Below the pieces are notes generated by a model. It searched no databases. It was not told where the DNA came from and was given only the letters and a program-made list of their open reading frames with translations. DNA of 52,313 nucleotides from the NCBI GenBank assembly GCA_014804365.1, contig JAAUZX010000037.1, forward strand, positions 11,148 through 63,460, read 5' to 3'. Origin of the DNA: Lachnospiraceae bacterium. GTDB taxonomy: Bacteria; Bacillota; Clostridia; Lachnospirales; Lachnospiraceae. This document shows positions 8,713-18,728 of the stretch, piece by piece (within the stretch, counting starts at the first letter, position 1; the number at the start of each line of letters is the position of its first letter). The position numbers were made by a program, and so were the translations under genes.

Positions 8713-9507
8713 TCACAATTTTTTCGATTGTTCTACTGTTGTCGTCAGAGCGTCAATGATCGCGCCACGCATACCTCTCTCCTCCAGCACACGTACTCCC
8801 TGTATCGTCGTACCCGCGGGAGAACACACCATATCTTTAAGCTCCGCCGGGTGCCTGCCGGTTTCCAGTACCAGCTTCGCCGAACCGTAGACCGCCTGCG
8901 CCGCGAACTCATAAGCCTGCTTCCTCGGCATACCTGCCGCCACCGCCGCATCCGCCATTGCCTCTATGAACATGAATACATAAGCCGGAGAACTGCCGCT
9001 GACCGCGCCGACGGCATCCATCAGGTGCTCCGGCACAAGGCTGGCTTTACCGAAGCTTTCCATCAGTTTAATACTATATGCCGTCTCTTCCGCCGAAACC
9101 CTTTCATTCACGCAGACTCCCGTACAGCCTGCTCCGACCAGCGCCGGCGTATTAGGCATACAGCGAACCAGTTTGATCTCTCTGCCGAAAGCGTCCTCGA
9201 TCCACTCCATCGATTTACCCGCCGCTATACTGACAATCAACGTATTCTCAGACACTGCATCCCGTATCTGACCGATCACTTCCGCAAAGAACTGCGGCTT
9301 CACAGCAAGGATCAGCGTATCCGCCTCCTCAGCCACCTCTATATTACTCTTCCTGATCCCGATACCGTATGTCTCCCGTACCGCCGCCATCGTCTCTTCC
9401 GTCTTAGCGGTTCCGATGATATCCTCCGCGCGCACGATCTTCTGATCCAGCATCCCCCCGATGATCGCCTTAGCCATATTGCCTAATCCGATAAAACCAA
9501 TTTTCAT
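8713..9507 (-). CDS. proC: Pyrroline-5-carboxylate reductase
   Basis: This enzyme performs the last step of proline synthesis, NAD(P)H-dependent reduction of pyrroline-5-carboxylate. The N-terminal Rossmann motif GFIGLGNMAKAIIGGM, the central KPQFF and RCMPNTPALVGAG and the C-terminal signature around SGSSPAYVFMFIEAMADAAV and PAGTTIQGVRVLEERG are all present. Length (264) is normal. GGAGGAAGAAT precedes the ATG at 9507. It stands alone, with a 650-base gap upstream and the hydrolase downstream. Confidence 0.95.
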   Translation of the reverse strand: MKIGFIGLGNMAKAIIGGMLDQKIVRAEDIIGTAKTEETMAAVRETYGIGIRKSNIEVAEEADTLILAVKPQFFAEVIGQIRDAVSENTLIVSIAAGKSMEWIEDAFGREIKLVRCMPNTPALVGAGCTGVCVNERVSAEETAYSIKLMESFGKASLVPEHLMDAVGAVSGSSPAYVFMFIEAMADAAVAAGMPRKQAYEFAAQAVYGSAKLVLETGRHPAELKDMVCSPAGTTIQGVRVLEERGMRGAIIDALTTTVEQSKKL

Positions 9508-10155
9508 ATTCTTCCTCCGTTTCCATTTCTTCTATACTGTTCTTTCTATCACTGTTCTTTCTATACTGCGATTGTAATCTCTTATTCCTCTCTTGCATTT
9601 CAATCATCAATGTTTCATCTTTAGTTTTAATCCTTTGCTTTCTTTGATTTTCAATCTTTCCTCTGTGCTGAGATATTTTTTTAAACTTTATGCCCATTGC
9701 CAGCCACAGGATTTATTGACCTGCTATGATTCAAATGCTTCGTAGTGATACATATGTTATTTTATATATTCATATGTTCAAAAATTATAATGTGTACCGG
9801 CAGTGCCATGTCTTTTGCATTCTATTTGTTTTCTTACGCTTCGTGCTCTATTTATGCGGTTTTTTCAAAGCGTTATATCACGATTTAACCCCATCAATGC
9901 TCTGATTTGTTATTCTACACCCGCGCAGATAAAATCACACTCGATATGTCTAACACCCCGTGGTTATTTCTGCAATTTACTTTTTAATTTTCTCCTGATT
10001 ACCCAGTATCCATGGGTATTCTTTATGTGTTAAATCTTGTTTTAATATCGTTGCGACCCATTTCAATACAAGTTGTTATTCCATTTTGATGTAAGCCGTT
10101 ATTCTATTTCATCAGTTTTTTGTCCTCTATTTCCTCACCCGTACCTACGGTCGCT
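9508..10155. other. Long AT-rich intergenic stretch
   Basis: No convincing gene. Next to proC is an imperfect tandem repeat of about 15 bases (TTCTATACTGTTCT, 9530-9568). Further on are TACCCA/TGGGTA as a small inverted repeat near 10001-10019 and a loose direct repeat of GTTATTC-containing units near 10075-10105. One open frame on minus (9470-9697) is very Lys/Glu-rich because the DNA is purine-biased there; it lacks a ribosome binding site and overlaps proC. Confidence 0.5.
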
Positions 10156-11016
10156 CTATACCTTATCCCGCCTCTGTCTATACGCTTCATATAACAGGAT
10201 AGAAGACGCTACTGCCGCGTTTAACGATTCCACTCTGCCCTCCATGGGGATCCGAAGATATGCATCCGCACATTCCGCAGTTTCTTCTTTCAGTCCGCTG
10301 CTCTCATTTCCGATCAGAAATGCCGTTCCCTTTCTGTAATCAAACATATCATAACATTTGTTCTTTTTCAGATGCGCCGCATAGACGGAAATTCCGTGCT
10401 GCTGCAGCGTATGGATTGTCCGGCAGATATCATCCGTATACAGAAACGGCACTCGATAGACAGATCCCATGGTAGAGCGGATTGTTTTCGGATTATATAC
10501 ATCCACCGTGCGGCCGCTCATAATAATACCGTCCACACCCGCGCCCTCTCCGGTTCGGAAGACCGTTCCGAGATTCCCCGGGTCCTGCATATCTTCCAGT
10601 AAAATAAATAACATTTGCTTTTTATTTTTCTTTCCCGTATGAGACGCGGAATTGATCACAATACTCATCCCCGTATCATTTCCGCGATACTTTCCCGCAA
10701 GCATATCTTCTATATTATAATGAAACTGTCTGATCAGGCACAGCACTCCCTGAGGGGTCTTCGTGTCCGACATCTTATCAAACACCTCATCCGACACCGT
10801 TTCACAGGAAAGCTTGCGTAGTTTATCTCCGTACTGCTCCCGCAGCTCTTCTTCCATCCGTTTTGCAATATAGACCTTCTCGATCCGTCCTGCCGGTGCT
10901 TCCGCGAACATCTTCACGCCTTCCGCCACGAAAAGCCCCTGCTTATCGCGTGCCCGTGCCTTCTGGTTGAGCTGGATCACATCCCTGACGGCTTTATTGT
11001 TAAAACTTGTGATCAT
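10156..11016 (-). CDS. TrmH/SpoU-family RNA 2'-O-methyltransferase
   Basis: This enzyme transfers methyl from SAM to a ribose 2'-OH of RNA, probably 23S rRNA. An N-terminal substrate-binding domain (KQGLFVAEGVKMFAEA) precedes the knotted SPOUT domain with motif 1 (LEDMQDPGNLGTVFRTGEG), motif 2 (FLIGNESSGLKEE) and motif 3 (IPMEGRVESLNAAVASSILL). The 286 residues fit the family. GGGAGAAAATAG precedes the start. It follows pfkA after a hairpin, so it may be read partly by readthrough. The exact RNA target cannot be told from the sequence. Confidence 0.92.
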   Translation of the reverse strand: MITSFNNKAVRDVIQLNQKARARDKQGLFVAEGVKMFAEAPAGRIEKVYIAKRMEEELREQYGDKLRKLSCETVSDEVFDKMSDTKTPQGVLCLIRQFHYNIEDMLAGKYRGNDTGMSIVINSASHTGKKNKKQMLFILLEDMQDPGNLGTVFRTGEGAGVDGIIMSGRTVDVYNPKTIRSTMGSVYRVPFLYTDDICRTIHTLQQHGISVYAAHLKKNKCYDMFDYRKGTAFLIGNESSGLKEETAECADAYLRIPMEGRVESLNAAVASSILLYEAYRQRRDKV

Positions 11017-11030
11017 CTATTTTCTCCCTA

Positions 11031-11075
11031 TAATAATTCCCCGCAAATATACAATCTGCGGGGAACAATTATTAT
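11031..11075 (-). terminator. Hairpin between pfkA and the methyltransferase gene
   Basis: TTCCCCGCA and TGCGGGGAA pair perfectly around an 11-base loop, extended by AATAAT-type flanks. It is followed by an AT-rich but not pure U stretch. It starts 12 bases after the pfkA stop and ends 15 bases before the next start, which fits a partial terminator. Confidence 0.6.
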
Positions 11076-11086
11076 TTTCCACGTTA

Positions 11087-12061
11087 TCACATTGCAAGTA
11101 TTCTCGCAACATCATACTCATAATCGCGAATATTCTTCTGCATGTTAAGCGCCTCCTCAATATCGAAATCAAGGAACTCTCCATGCTGATAGCCGACCAC
11201 TCGATTTGACTTACCCTCGCAGAGAATATCTGCGGCGTAAGCGCCCATGATGGAGGCATAATAACGGTCTTTACAAGTCGGTGAACCACCACGCTGCATA
11301 TAACCCAGAATCGTAGCTCTCGTCTCCATACCGGTAGCCGCCTCGATTCGTCTCGCCATGGAAGTAGAGTGTCCGATTCCTTCCGCATTGATAATAATAT
11401 GATGGGTCTTACCGCGTTTCCTGCTGGCAATAATGTTGTTGATGATCTGCTGCTCATTATAGTCATATTTCTCCGGCAGCAAAATATCCTCGGCGCCGTT
11501 GGCGATACCACACCACAGCGCGATGTACCCGGCATTTCTGCCCATAACTTCAATAATACTGCATCTCTCGTGAGACGACGAGGTATCCCTGATCTTATCG
11601 ATCGCCTGCATTGCCGTATTGATCGCCGTATCAAAACCGATCGTATATTCCGTACATGCAATGTCCAGATCGATGGTGCCCGGAATGCCTATCGTATTGA
11701 TCCCGTGTCTGGCAAGAGCCTGTGCGCCACGGTAGGAACCGTCACCGCCGATCACGATCAGCCCGTCGATCCCGTGCTTACGGCAGATATCCACGCCCTT
11801 CTTCTGCCCTTCCTCCGTTCGAAACTCCGAGCAGCGGGCCGTTCCTAAAATCGTACCGCCCTGCTGGATGGTATCGGATACCGTCCATTTCTGCATATCT
11901 ATAATTTCCTCGTTTAAAAGCCCCCTATAGCCTTTCTTGATTCCTTTGACATTGACGCCGTTCGCAAGCGCCTTCCTGACAACTGCACGGATTGCCGCAT
12001 TCATGCCCGGCGCGTCGCCGCCGCTTGTCAGAACACCTATCGTCTTGATCTGCTTTGCCAT
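11087..12061 (-). CDS. pfkA: 6-phosphofructokinase, with altered TIDND motif
   Basis: This is the committed kinase of glycolysis (fructose 6-phosphate to fructose 1,6-bisphosphate). Motifs are TSGGDAPGMNAAIRA, GGDGSYRGA (Gly pattern of the ATP-using type) and DTSSSHERCSIIEVMGRNAG. The catalytic loop reads PGTIDLDIACTEYT: the two Asp are kept but the usual Asn between them is Leu. I recall similar sequences in other Lachnospiraceae but cannot check. The start at 12061 gives MAKQIKTIGVLTSG, the usual N-terminus; in-frame ATGs at 12073 and 12085 are possible. The result is 324 residues, normal size. Confidence 0.92.
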   Translation of the reverse strand: MAKQIKTIGVLTSGGDAPGMNAAIRAVVRKALANGVNVKGIKKGYRGLLNEEIIDMQKWTVSDTIQQGGTILGTARCSEFRTEEGQKKGVDICRKHGIDGLIVIGGDGSYRGAQALARHGINTIGIPGTIDLDIACTEYTIGFDTAINTAMQAIDKIRDTSSSHERCSIIEVMGRNAGYIALWCGIANGAEDILLPEKYDYNEQQIINNIIASRKRGKTHHIIINAEGIGHSTSMARRIEAATGMETRATILGYMQRGGSPTCKDRYYASIMGAYAADILCEGKSNRVVGYQHGEFLDFDIEEALNMQKNIRDYEYDVARILAM

Positions 12062-12160
12062 ATCTACACCCATGCCTTTCCACATGCACCTCTGCGCTGT
12101 TTTCTAACAATATTTTACTCTATATGCGGTTGCATTTCAATATTTTTTCAGAAATGCCGC

Positions 12161-15100
12161 TCACACCACCTTCACATTCTCCACTCCGTACAATTTTATA
12201 AGCTGTCCGACCAACGCCTCACCGGCATCTACATTCCAGTTGCGCGGCAGAGGATTCATGGATTTGGGATTCTCCACATAGATGACAACGCTGTCTTTCC
12301 CTTCCGACTGCCTGAGCGCGTCATGCAGCTCTTCTTTGTGGCTTTCGTAAGCTTCCTTGGTGGGGAATTTGATCCACAGCTTTCTTGCCACATCTTCAAA
12401 TGGTGTGATCTGCTCGCAGATCAGCTTGCCGTCTTTCTCTTCCTCCACGGACACCCGTCCTTTGATGAAGACCTTGCTGTCTTCCGCGATCTTGCTTCCA
12501 TATCGTTCATACTGTGACGGGAAGACGATCACCTCCACCGATCCCACCAGATCTTCCACCTGCAGGAACGCCATCACCTTGTCGTTTTTCGTGTACTTGA
12601 TTTTTTTCTCCGCCACCAGACCGCCTATCGTAACCGTCCGCCCATCTTCCACAACGGTCTCGCCTGTCTCCTCGTCCAGTACGAAGTCGGCCGTCGTGTT
12701 CGTAATATTTTTGCGCCACATGTCCTGATATTCTTCCAGAGGATGTCCGCTGATATAGATACCCAGCACTTCCTTTTCAAAGGCAAGCTTCATCTCCTTA
12801 GAATACTCTCCCACATCCGGCAGCTTGATCTCGAAATGCTCCTTCTGATCCTCCGAAACAATGTCAAACAGGGAGATCTGCCCTGCCATGTTGTTCTTTT
12901 TATCCTGATGAATGCTTTCCATGATACGGACATACACACTCATGAACTGCTTACGCGTACCGCCCAGACTGTCCATGGCTCCCGCCTTGATAAAATGCTC
13001 TATGGCACGCTTATTTACCTCTTTATCCGACATGCGGGTGATGAAATCCTCCAGATTCGTGTAGGGACCACGCGCCATGCGCTCCGCGACCACAACCTCT
13101 ATGACCGGTCTGCCCACGCTCTTGATCGCCGTCAGGGCATAGCGGATCTGTCTGCCCGACACGGAGAACCCGATCTCGCCTTCGTTGATATCCGGCGGCA
13201 GGATTTCGATTCCCATGTTCCGGCAGGACATGATGTACTCCGACACCTTGTTCGGATTATCGATGACTGACGTGAGCAGAGCCGCCATAAATTCCACGGG
13301 ATGATAATATTTCAGGTACGCCGTCTGATACGCCACCACAGCATAACACGCCGCGTGAGACTTGTTAAAAGCATATTTTGCAAAATCCATCATCGTACCA
13401 TAGATATGATCCGCAGTCTTCGCATCAATGCCGTTCGCCACACAACCGGGTACGTTCTCATCCGGATTCCCGTATGTGAAGTTCTTGCGCTCCTGCTCCA
13501 TCACATACTGCTTCTTTTTACTCATGGCACGGCGCACCAAGTCACTTCTCCCCATCGTGTAACCGCCCAGATCCTGCACGATCTGCATAACCTGCTCCTG
13601 ATAGACGATACACCCGTAAGTAGGCGCCAGAATGGGTTCCAGCTGGGGGCAGTCATATGTGACCTGCTCCGGGTGGCTCTTGCCCTTGATATATTTAGGG
13701 ATAAAATCCATAGGACCGGGGCGATACAGGGAAATACCCGCGATAATATCCTCGAAGTTCTGCGGTTTCAGCTCTTTCATGAAATTCTTCATGCCGCCGC
13801 TCTCCAGCTGGAACACGCCATCAGTCTTTCCCGTTCCGATGGATGCAAGTACTGCCGGATCATTGTAGTCGATCGCGTCTATGTCGATCTGAATGCCCGT
13901 GTCCCTTTCCACCATCTCAACCGCATTTTGAATCACCGTCAGCGTGCGCAGCCCGAGAAAGTCCATTTTAAGAAGTCCCAGTTCCTCAATGGTGGTCATC
14001 GTAAACTGGGTCGTGACGGAACCGTCTACGCCTCGGGACAACGGTACGAAATTATCCGCCGCATCAGGGCAGATTACCACCCCCGCCGCATGCGTGGATG
14101 TATGTCTGGGCAGCCCCTCCAGGCGTTTGCTCATATCAATCAGCGTATGCACCTGTTCGTCCTCATTATATAGCTTCCTGAATTCCGGATTCATCTCCAA
14201 CGCCTTAGCGATGGGAACGCCTTGATTCTGCTCGTTAGGAATCATCTTCGCAATCGAATCCACGAAAGAATACGGCAGATCCATCACGCGCCCTACATCA
14301 CGGATGACGCCCTTAGCAGCCATCGTACCGAAAGTGACGATCTGCACCACCTTATCGCTCCCGTACTTACGATTCACATGATCAATCACTTCCTGTCGTC
14401 TCTCAAAGCAGAAATCCACGTCAATATCCGGCATGGACACGCGTTCCGGATTCAGGAAACGTTCAAATAACAGGCTATATTTAATCGGATCAATATTTGT
14501 GATCCTCAGGCAGTAGGAAACAATACTGCCCGCCGCCGATCCACGTCCCGGACCGACTGCGATGCCGTTTTCTCTGCAATAGTTGATGTAATCCCACACG
14601 ATCAGGAAATAATCCACGAATCCCATATCCTTGATAATGTTTAACTCATATTCAAGACGCTTCTGAAGCGTACCGTCATCCTCGGGATACCTCTGTGCCA
14701 TGCCGTCCTGACACAGCTTGTTCAAATATGTCCACGAGTCGTACCCTTCCGGGACCTCATAGTGCGGCACTTTATACTTACCGAACTCGATCTTCACATG
14801 ACACCTGTCCGCGATACGCTGTGTATTCTCCACAGCCTCCCAGGCATAGGAAAACAGACCCTTCATTTCCTCCTCGCTTTTCACATAATACTGCCCGCCC
14901 TCATAACGCATACGGTCTTCATCTGACAGCTTCTTGCCGGTCTGTAAGCAGAGCAGAATATCATGAGGCTGCGCATCCTCGGCATAGGTATAGTGCACAT
15001 CATTGGTTGCCACCAGCGGAATGTCCAGTTCCTTACTCATATTAAGCAGCGCCGAATTAACCATCTGCTGTGCCGGAATTCCATGATCCTGCAATTCCAG

Positions 15101-15616
15101 AAAGAAATTGCCCTTGCCGAAGCATTCCTCGTATCTTCTCGCAACCTTCTTCGCCTCATCGATTAGGCCTTTCTGAATGTATCTCTGTACTTCCCCCGCC
15201 AGACATGCGGAAAGAGCAATGATCCCTTCATGAAATTCCTGCAGCACCTCCATATCCACACGAGGTCTGTAATAATATCCTTCCGTAAAGCCTTTGCTGA
15301 CGATCTTCATCAAGTTAGAATAACCAGTGTTATTTTCCGCCAACAGTACGAGATGATAGTATCTGTCGTCACCGCCGGTCAGCTCTCTGTCAAAGCGGGA
15401 ATGAGGCGCCACATAGACTTCGCATCCGATAATGGGATTGATGCCTGCGGCAGTGGCCTCCTTATAGAAATCAATGACACCGTACATAACACCGTGATCC
15501 GTAATGGCGGCACTGTCCATGCCCAGCTCTTTAACGCGCTTGACATATTCTTTGATTTTATTGGAGCCATCCAGCAGACTGTACTCTGTATGGACGTGTA
15601 AGTGTGCAAATGCCAT
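12161..15616 (-). CDS. dnaE: DNA polymerase III alpha subunit (DnaE)
   Basis: This is a C-family replicative polymerase. It has the N-terminal PHP domain (HLHVHTEYSLLDGSNKI), the palm with catalytic aspartates (MPDIDVDFCFERRQEVI, near residue 400) and GPGRGSAAGSIVSYCL, the thumb and fingers (SLYRPGPMDFIPKYIKGK; YQEQVMQI), a helix-hairpin-helix region and a C-terminal OB-fold (VTIGGLVAEKKIKYTKNDK). It has 1151 residues, the usual length for DnaE of this kind. In Clostridia it works beside PolC. The ATG at 15616 follows AGAGAGG. It lies between metK and pfkA on the same strand and is separated from metK by a terminator. Confidence 0.97.
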   Translation of the reverse strand: MAFAHLHVHTEYSLLDGSNKIKEYVKRVKELGMDSAAITDHGVMYGVIDFYKEATAAGINPIIGCEVYVAPHSRFDRELTGGDDRYYHLVLLAENNTGYSNLMKIVSKGFTEGYYYRPRVDMEVLQEFHEGIIALSACLAGEVQRYIQKGLIDEAKKVARRYEECFGKGNFFLELQDHGIPAQQMVNSALLNMSKELDIPLVATNDVHYTYAEDAQPHDILLCLQTGKKLSDEDRMRYEGGQYYVKSEEEMKGLFSYAWEAVENTQRIADRCHVKIEFGKYKVPHYEVPEGYDSWTYLNKLCQDGMAQRYPEDDGTLQKRLEYELNIIKDMGFVDYFLIVWDYINYCRENGIAVGPGRGSAAGSIVSYCLRITNIDPIKYSLLFERFLNPERVSMPDIDVDFCFERRQEVIDHVNRKYGSDKVVQIVTFGTMAAKGVIRDVGRVMDLPYSFVDSIAKMIPNEQNQGVPIAKALEMNPEFRKLYNEDEQVHTLIDMSKRLEGLPRHTSTHAAGVVICPDAADNFVPLSRGVDGSVTTQFTMTTIEELGLLKMDFLGLRTLTVIQNAVEMVERDTGIQIDIDAIDYNDPAVLASIGTGKTDGVFQLESGGMKNFMKELKPQNFEDIIAGISLYRPGPMDFIPKYIKGKSHPEQVTYDCPQLEPILAPTYGCIVYQEQVMQIVQDLGGYTMGRSDLVRRAMSKKKQYVMEQERKNFTYGNPDENVPGCVANGIDAKTADHIYGTMMDFAKYAFNKSHAACYAVVAYQTAYLKYYHPVEFMAALLTSVIDNPNKVSEYIMSCRNMGIEILPPDINEGEIGFSVSGRQIRYALTAIKSVGRPVIEVVVAERMARGPYTNLEDFITRMSDKEVNKRAIEHFIKAGAMDSLGGTRKQFMSVYVRIMESIHQDKKNNMAGQISLFDIVSEDQKEHFEIKLPDVGEYSKEMKLAFEKEVLGIYISGHPLEEYQDMWRKNITNTTADFVLDEETGETVVEDGRTVTIGGLVAEKKIKYTKNDKVMAFLQVEDLVGSVEVIVFPSQYERYGSKIAEDSKVFIKGRVSVEEEKDGKLICEQITPFEDVARKLWIKFPTKEAYESHKEELHDALRQSEGKDSVVIYVENPKSMNPLPRNWNVDAGEALVGQLIKLYGVENVKVV

Positions 15617-15696
15617 GTGTGGGGACCTCTCTTTACATTACTGTTTCCATTTTATCACAAAATGTGAACCATAACTACTTTCCTATGAAAGAAAAG

Positions 15697-15722
15697 AAGG
15701 ATATCGGTTGTCCGATATCCTT
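15697..15722 (-). terminator. Terminator after metK
   Basis: AAGGATATCGG pairs perfectly with CCGATATCCTT around a 4-base loop. On minus it is followed by CTTTTCTTTC, and on plus by TTTTTG, so it can act on either strand; the only gene ending here is metK, 24 bases upstream on minus. Confidence 0.85.
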
Positions 15723-15746
15723 TTTGTTAGTCGAATAGTACAGATT

Positions 15747-16934
15747 TTACAGATACTTCTTCAGCACATCCCCCTTGTCAAGTTTCTCCCAAGGCAGATC
15801 CAGGTCGTTGCGTCCAAAGTGTCCGTAAGCCGCTGTCTGCTTGTAGATCGGACGGCGAAGGTCAAGCATCTTGATGATTCCTGCGGGACGAAGATCAAAG
15901 TTCTCACGAACGATGTCTACCAATTTTTCATCGGACACTTTACCGGTTCCGAACGTATCTACCATGATGGAAGTAGGCTGTGCAACACCGATCGCATAGG
16001 ACAACTGAATCTCGCACTTGTCGGCAAGTCCTGCCGCTACGATATTCTTAGCCACATAACGTGCCGCGTAAGCCGCAGAACGGTCAACCTTCGTGCAGTC
16101 CTTACCGGAGAAGGCGCCGCCGCCGTGACGTGCATAACCGCCGTATGTATCTACGATGATCTTACGGCCTGTCAGACCCGCATCACCGTGAGGTCCGCCG
16201 ATTACGAAACGTCCTGTCGGATTGATAAAGAACTTGGTATTGTCATCGATCAGTTCCTTAGGAAGAATCGGATCAAATACATATTTCTTGATATCCTCAT
16301 GGATCTGCTCCTGTGTCACATCTGCGTCATGCTGCGTGGATAATACAACCGCTTCCAGTCTTACCGGCTTGCCTGCTTCGTCATACTCTACAGACACCTG
16401 GCTCTTGCCGTCCGGTCTTAAATAGGTAAGGGTGCCGTCCTTACGCACCTTCGTAAGCTGTAATGCCAGTTTATGTGCCAGAGAGATCGGATAAGGCATG
16501 TACTCCTCCGTCTCGTTCGTAGCATATCCGAACATCATACCCTGATCGCCCGCACCAATAGCCTCAATCTCCGCGTCAGACATCTTATTCTCTTTTGCTT
16601 CAAGTGCCTTGTCCACACCCATTGCGATATCGGAGGACTGCTCATCGATCGCTACCAGCACGGCACAGGTGTTGCCGTCAAATCCGTATTCGGACTTGGT
16701 ATAACCGATTTCTTTCACGGTTTCACGCACAATTTTCTGCATATCAACGTATGCATTTGTGGTGATCTCTCCGGTTACAAGCACGAATCCAGTGCAGACC
16801 GCCGTCTCGCAGGCAACGCGGCTCATCGGATCTTTCGCCATGCACGCATCCAAGATGGCATCGGAAATGGCATCGCAGACTTTGTCGGGATGTCCTTCAG
16901 TTACTGATTCTGAGGTAAATAATCTCTTTTCCAT
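15747..16934 (-). CDS. metK: S-adenosylmethionine synthase
   Basis: This enzyme makes SAM from methionine and ATP. Family signatures: [20 protein letters not shown] at the N-terminus, [36 protein letters not shown] and [16 protein letters not shown]. The start at 16934 ([10 protein letters not shown]) has AAAGGAG before it and yields 395 residues, the family length; the longer frame to 17057 reads through the leader. The leader holds a SAM-I riboswitch and an intrinsic terminator, so high SAM should switch the gene off. Confidence 0.97.
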   Translation of the reverse strand: MEKRLFTSESVTEGHPDKVCDAISDAILDACMAKDPMSRVACETAVCTGFVLVTGEITTNAYVDMQKIVRETVKEIGYTKSEYGFDGNTCAVLVAIDEQSSDIAMGVDKALEAKENKMSDAEIEAIGAGDQGMMFGYATNETEEYMPYPISLAHKLALQLTKVRKDGTLTYLRPDGKSQVSVEYDEAGKPVRLEAVVLSTQHDADVTQEQIHEDIKKYVFDPILPKELIDDNTKFFINPTGRFVIGGPHGDAGLTGRKIIVDTYGGYARHGGGAFSGKDCTKVDRSAAYAARYVAKNIVAAGLADKCEIQLSYAIGVAQPTSIMVDTFGTGKVSDEKLVDIVRENFDLRPAGIIKMLDLRRPIYKQTAAYGHFGRNDLDLPWEKLDKGDVLKKYL

Positions 16935-17005
16935 GTTTATTCTCCTTTTTGTAGATTTTTGTTGAATTGCCGAATAAGCAGACTCGGAATGTTCCATTAT
17001 TCGCG

Positions 17006-17039
17006 CAAAAAATAAGATCCACTTATCTAATAAGCGGAC
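17006..17039 (-). terminator. Riboswitch-controlled terminator before metK
   Basis: On minus, GTCCGCTTAT pairs with ATAAGTGGAT around TAG and is followed by CTTATTTTTTG. The left arm contains CTTATT, which can pair instead with AATAAG in the 3' strand of the riboswitch P1 stem, giving the antiterminator. This is the expected OFF switch of an S-box. Confidence 0.88.
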
Positions 17040-17060
17040 CTGACAGTCGATAATCAAATC

Positions 17061-17174
17061 CTCTTATTGTTCGAGCTGCCATATGACAGTATTTTCGCTC
17101 AGGTTGGCACCTTCCTTCGCAGGGGTTGCCGTGGCTTCACAGATCCTATGTATCTCCACCACTCTGAATAAGAG
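17061..17174 (-). ncRNA. SAM-I (S-box) riboswitch of metK
   Basis: The minus strand carries the S-box core: P1 strands CTCTTATT and AATAAGAG at the two ends, then GAGTGGTGGAG, the conserved GTGAAGCCACGGCAACC segment, GGTGCCAACCTG and AGCGAAAATAC. Spacing and order match the known class. It binds SAM, the product of the downstream enzyme. The remaining leader (16935-17005) carries only the metK ribosome binding site. Confidence 0.95.
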
Positions 17175-17243
17175 AAAACATCACAATATGGAATTTTCAT
17201 ATCTGTACATAACATACACCCATACGGAGCATATGTCAAGTAG

Positions 17244-18536
17244 TTAGCCGACTTTCAGCTTAAACTTCTGCATATCTCTCTTGGTCTCGACCTTTTCAAT
17301 CTGTGCACCCAAGCCCTGCAGCTTCAGATGGAAATCCTCGTAGCCGCGCTCGATATACTTAATCTCATCTATAGTCGTGATTCCTTCTGCCGCCAGTGCC
17401 GCAATCACAAGCGCCGCACCTGCCCTCAGATCCGGAGCCGTAATACTTGCGCCGGTATATTGCTTGACACCGTCTATGATCGCCGTATTACCTTCGACCT
17501 TGATATTGGCTCCCATACGGGTCAGCTCATCTACATATTTGAATCGGTTTTCAAATATACTCTCCGTAACGATACTTGTCCCACCGGATAGTCCCAGTGT
17601 CACTGTGATCTGCGGCTGCATATCCGTCGGAAAACCGGGATACGGCAAGGTCTTCACATGCGTATGACCAAGCGGTTTTGACGCCACCACGCGGACCGCG
17701 TCGTCAGACTCCTCCACTTCGCAGCCAATCTCTAACAACTTGGCGCTGATCGACTCCAAATGCTTCGGAATCACATTTTTTACTGTCACATCGCCCTTAG
17801 TCACCGCTGCCGCAAACATGAAAGTTCCCGCCTCGATCTGATCGGGAATGATGACATACTCCGTACCGTGCAGTTTCTCCACGCCCCTGATTCTGATCAC
17901 ATCCGTACCGGCACCCTTAATATTCGCGCCCATACTGTTCAGGAAATTGGCAAGATCCACCACATGCGGTTCCTTCGCCGCATTTTCGATTACAGTCTGC
18001 CCCTGCGCCATAACGGCCGCCATCATCACATTCATGGTCGCGCCTACCGTCACGACATCCATATAGACATGATTGCCGACTAATTTCTCCGTCTCCGTGA
18101 TGATCAGACCATGCTCGATCCTCACATTAGCTCCCAGCGCACGGAAGCCTTTGATATGCTGGTCGATCGGCCGAAGCCCGATGTTACAGCCACCCGGAAG
18201 GGCAACCTCCGCTTTCTTGTACTTACCTAATAATGCACCCAGCAGATAGTAGGATGCCCTGATTTTCTTGATAAAATCGTCTTCGATCACCAGATCATTG
18301 ATCTGTGACGCATTGATCTTAACCGTATGTCTGTCCATTCTGTGAATGATCACACCGATGCTCTCCATCGCCTGCATCAGCACATTCGTGTCCCTGACAT
18401 CCGGCACATTCTCTATCACCACGGTTTCATCCGTCATAACAGCCGCAGCAAGAATAGCCAGTGCCGCATTCTTGGCACCGCCGATCTCCACCTCGCCGAC
18501 TAACGGATTCCCACCTTTAATCGCATATTGTTCCAT
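17244..18536 (-). CDS. murA: UDP-N-acetylglucosamine 1-carboxyvinyltransferase
   Basis: MurA adds enolpyruvate to UDP-GlcNAc, the first committed step of peptidoglycan synthesis. It begins MEQYAIKGGNPLVGEVEIGG and has KNAALAILAA, the active-site loop LPGGCNIGLRPIDQHIKG (with the fosfomycin-sensitive Cys), and FPTDMQPQITV. It has 430 residues, standard. AGGGGACAATT precedes the start at 18536. It lies between the M23 peptidase and metK, with its own leader of about 190 bases. Confidence 0.96.
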   Translation of the reverse strand: MEQYAIKGGNPLVGEVEIGGAKNAALAILAAAVMTDETVVIENVPDVRDTNVLMQAMESIGVIIHRMDRHTVKINASQINDLVIEDDFIKKIRASYYLLGALLGKYKKAEVALPGGCNIGLRPIDQHIKGFRALGANVRIEHGLIITETEKLVGNHVYMDVVTVGATMNVMMAAVMAQGQTVIENAAKEPHVVDLANFLNSMGANIKGAGTDVIRIRGVEKLHGTEYVIIPDQIEAGTFMFAAAVTKGDVTVKNVIPKHLESISAKLLEIGCEVEESDDAVRVVASKPLGHTHVKTLPYPGFPTDMQPQITVTLGLSGGTSIVTESIFENRFKYVDELTRMGANIKVEGNTAIIDGVKQYTGASITAPDLRAGAALVIAALAAEGITTIDEIKYIERGYEDFHLKLQGLGAQIEKVETKRDMQKFKLKVG

Positions 18537-18728
18537 AATTGTCCCCTGTATATTAAACGAAATACGTCAAAAATTTCCTAAAATAATAAAAGCCTAAATA
18601 ATAAAAACCTAAACAATTAAATAACAGTATACCATAATTTACATATTTGTAAACGGGAACCTTTGTTTGCCGTCGTCATTCATTATCATCGATCCGCGCC
18701 AAAGATCCCTGCGAAGTGTAAGCCGACC

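Noticed and set aside
9470..9697. 75-residue Lys/Glu-rich open frame on minus
   Set aside because: It overlaps proC, has no ribosome binding site and reflects purine-rich DNA.
9803..10033. 76-residue open frame on plus in the AT-rich gap
   Set aside because: No ribosome binding site, unusual composition and no family resemblance.
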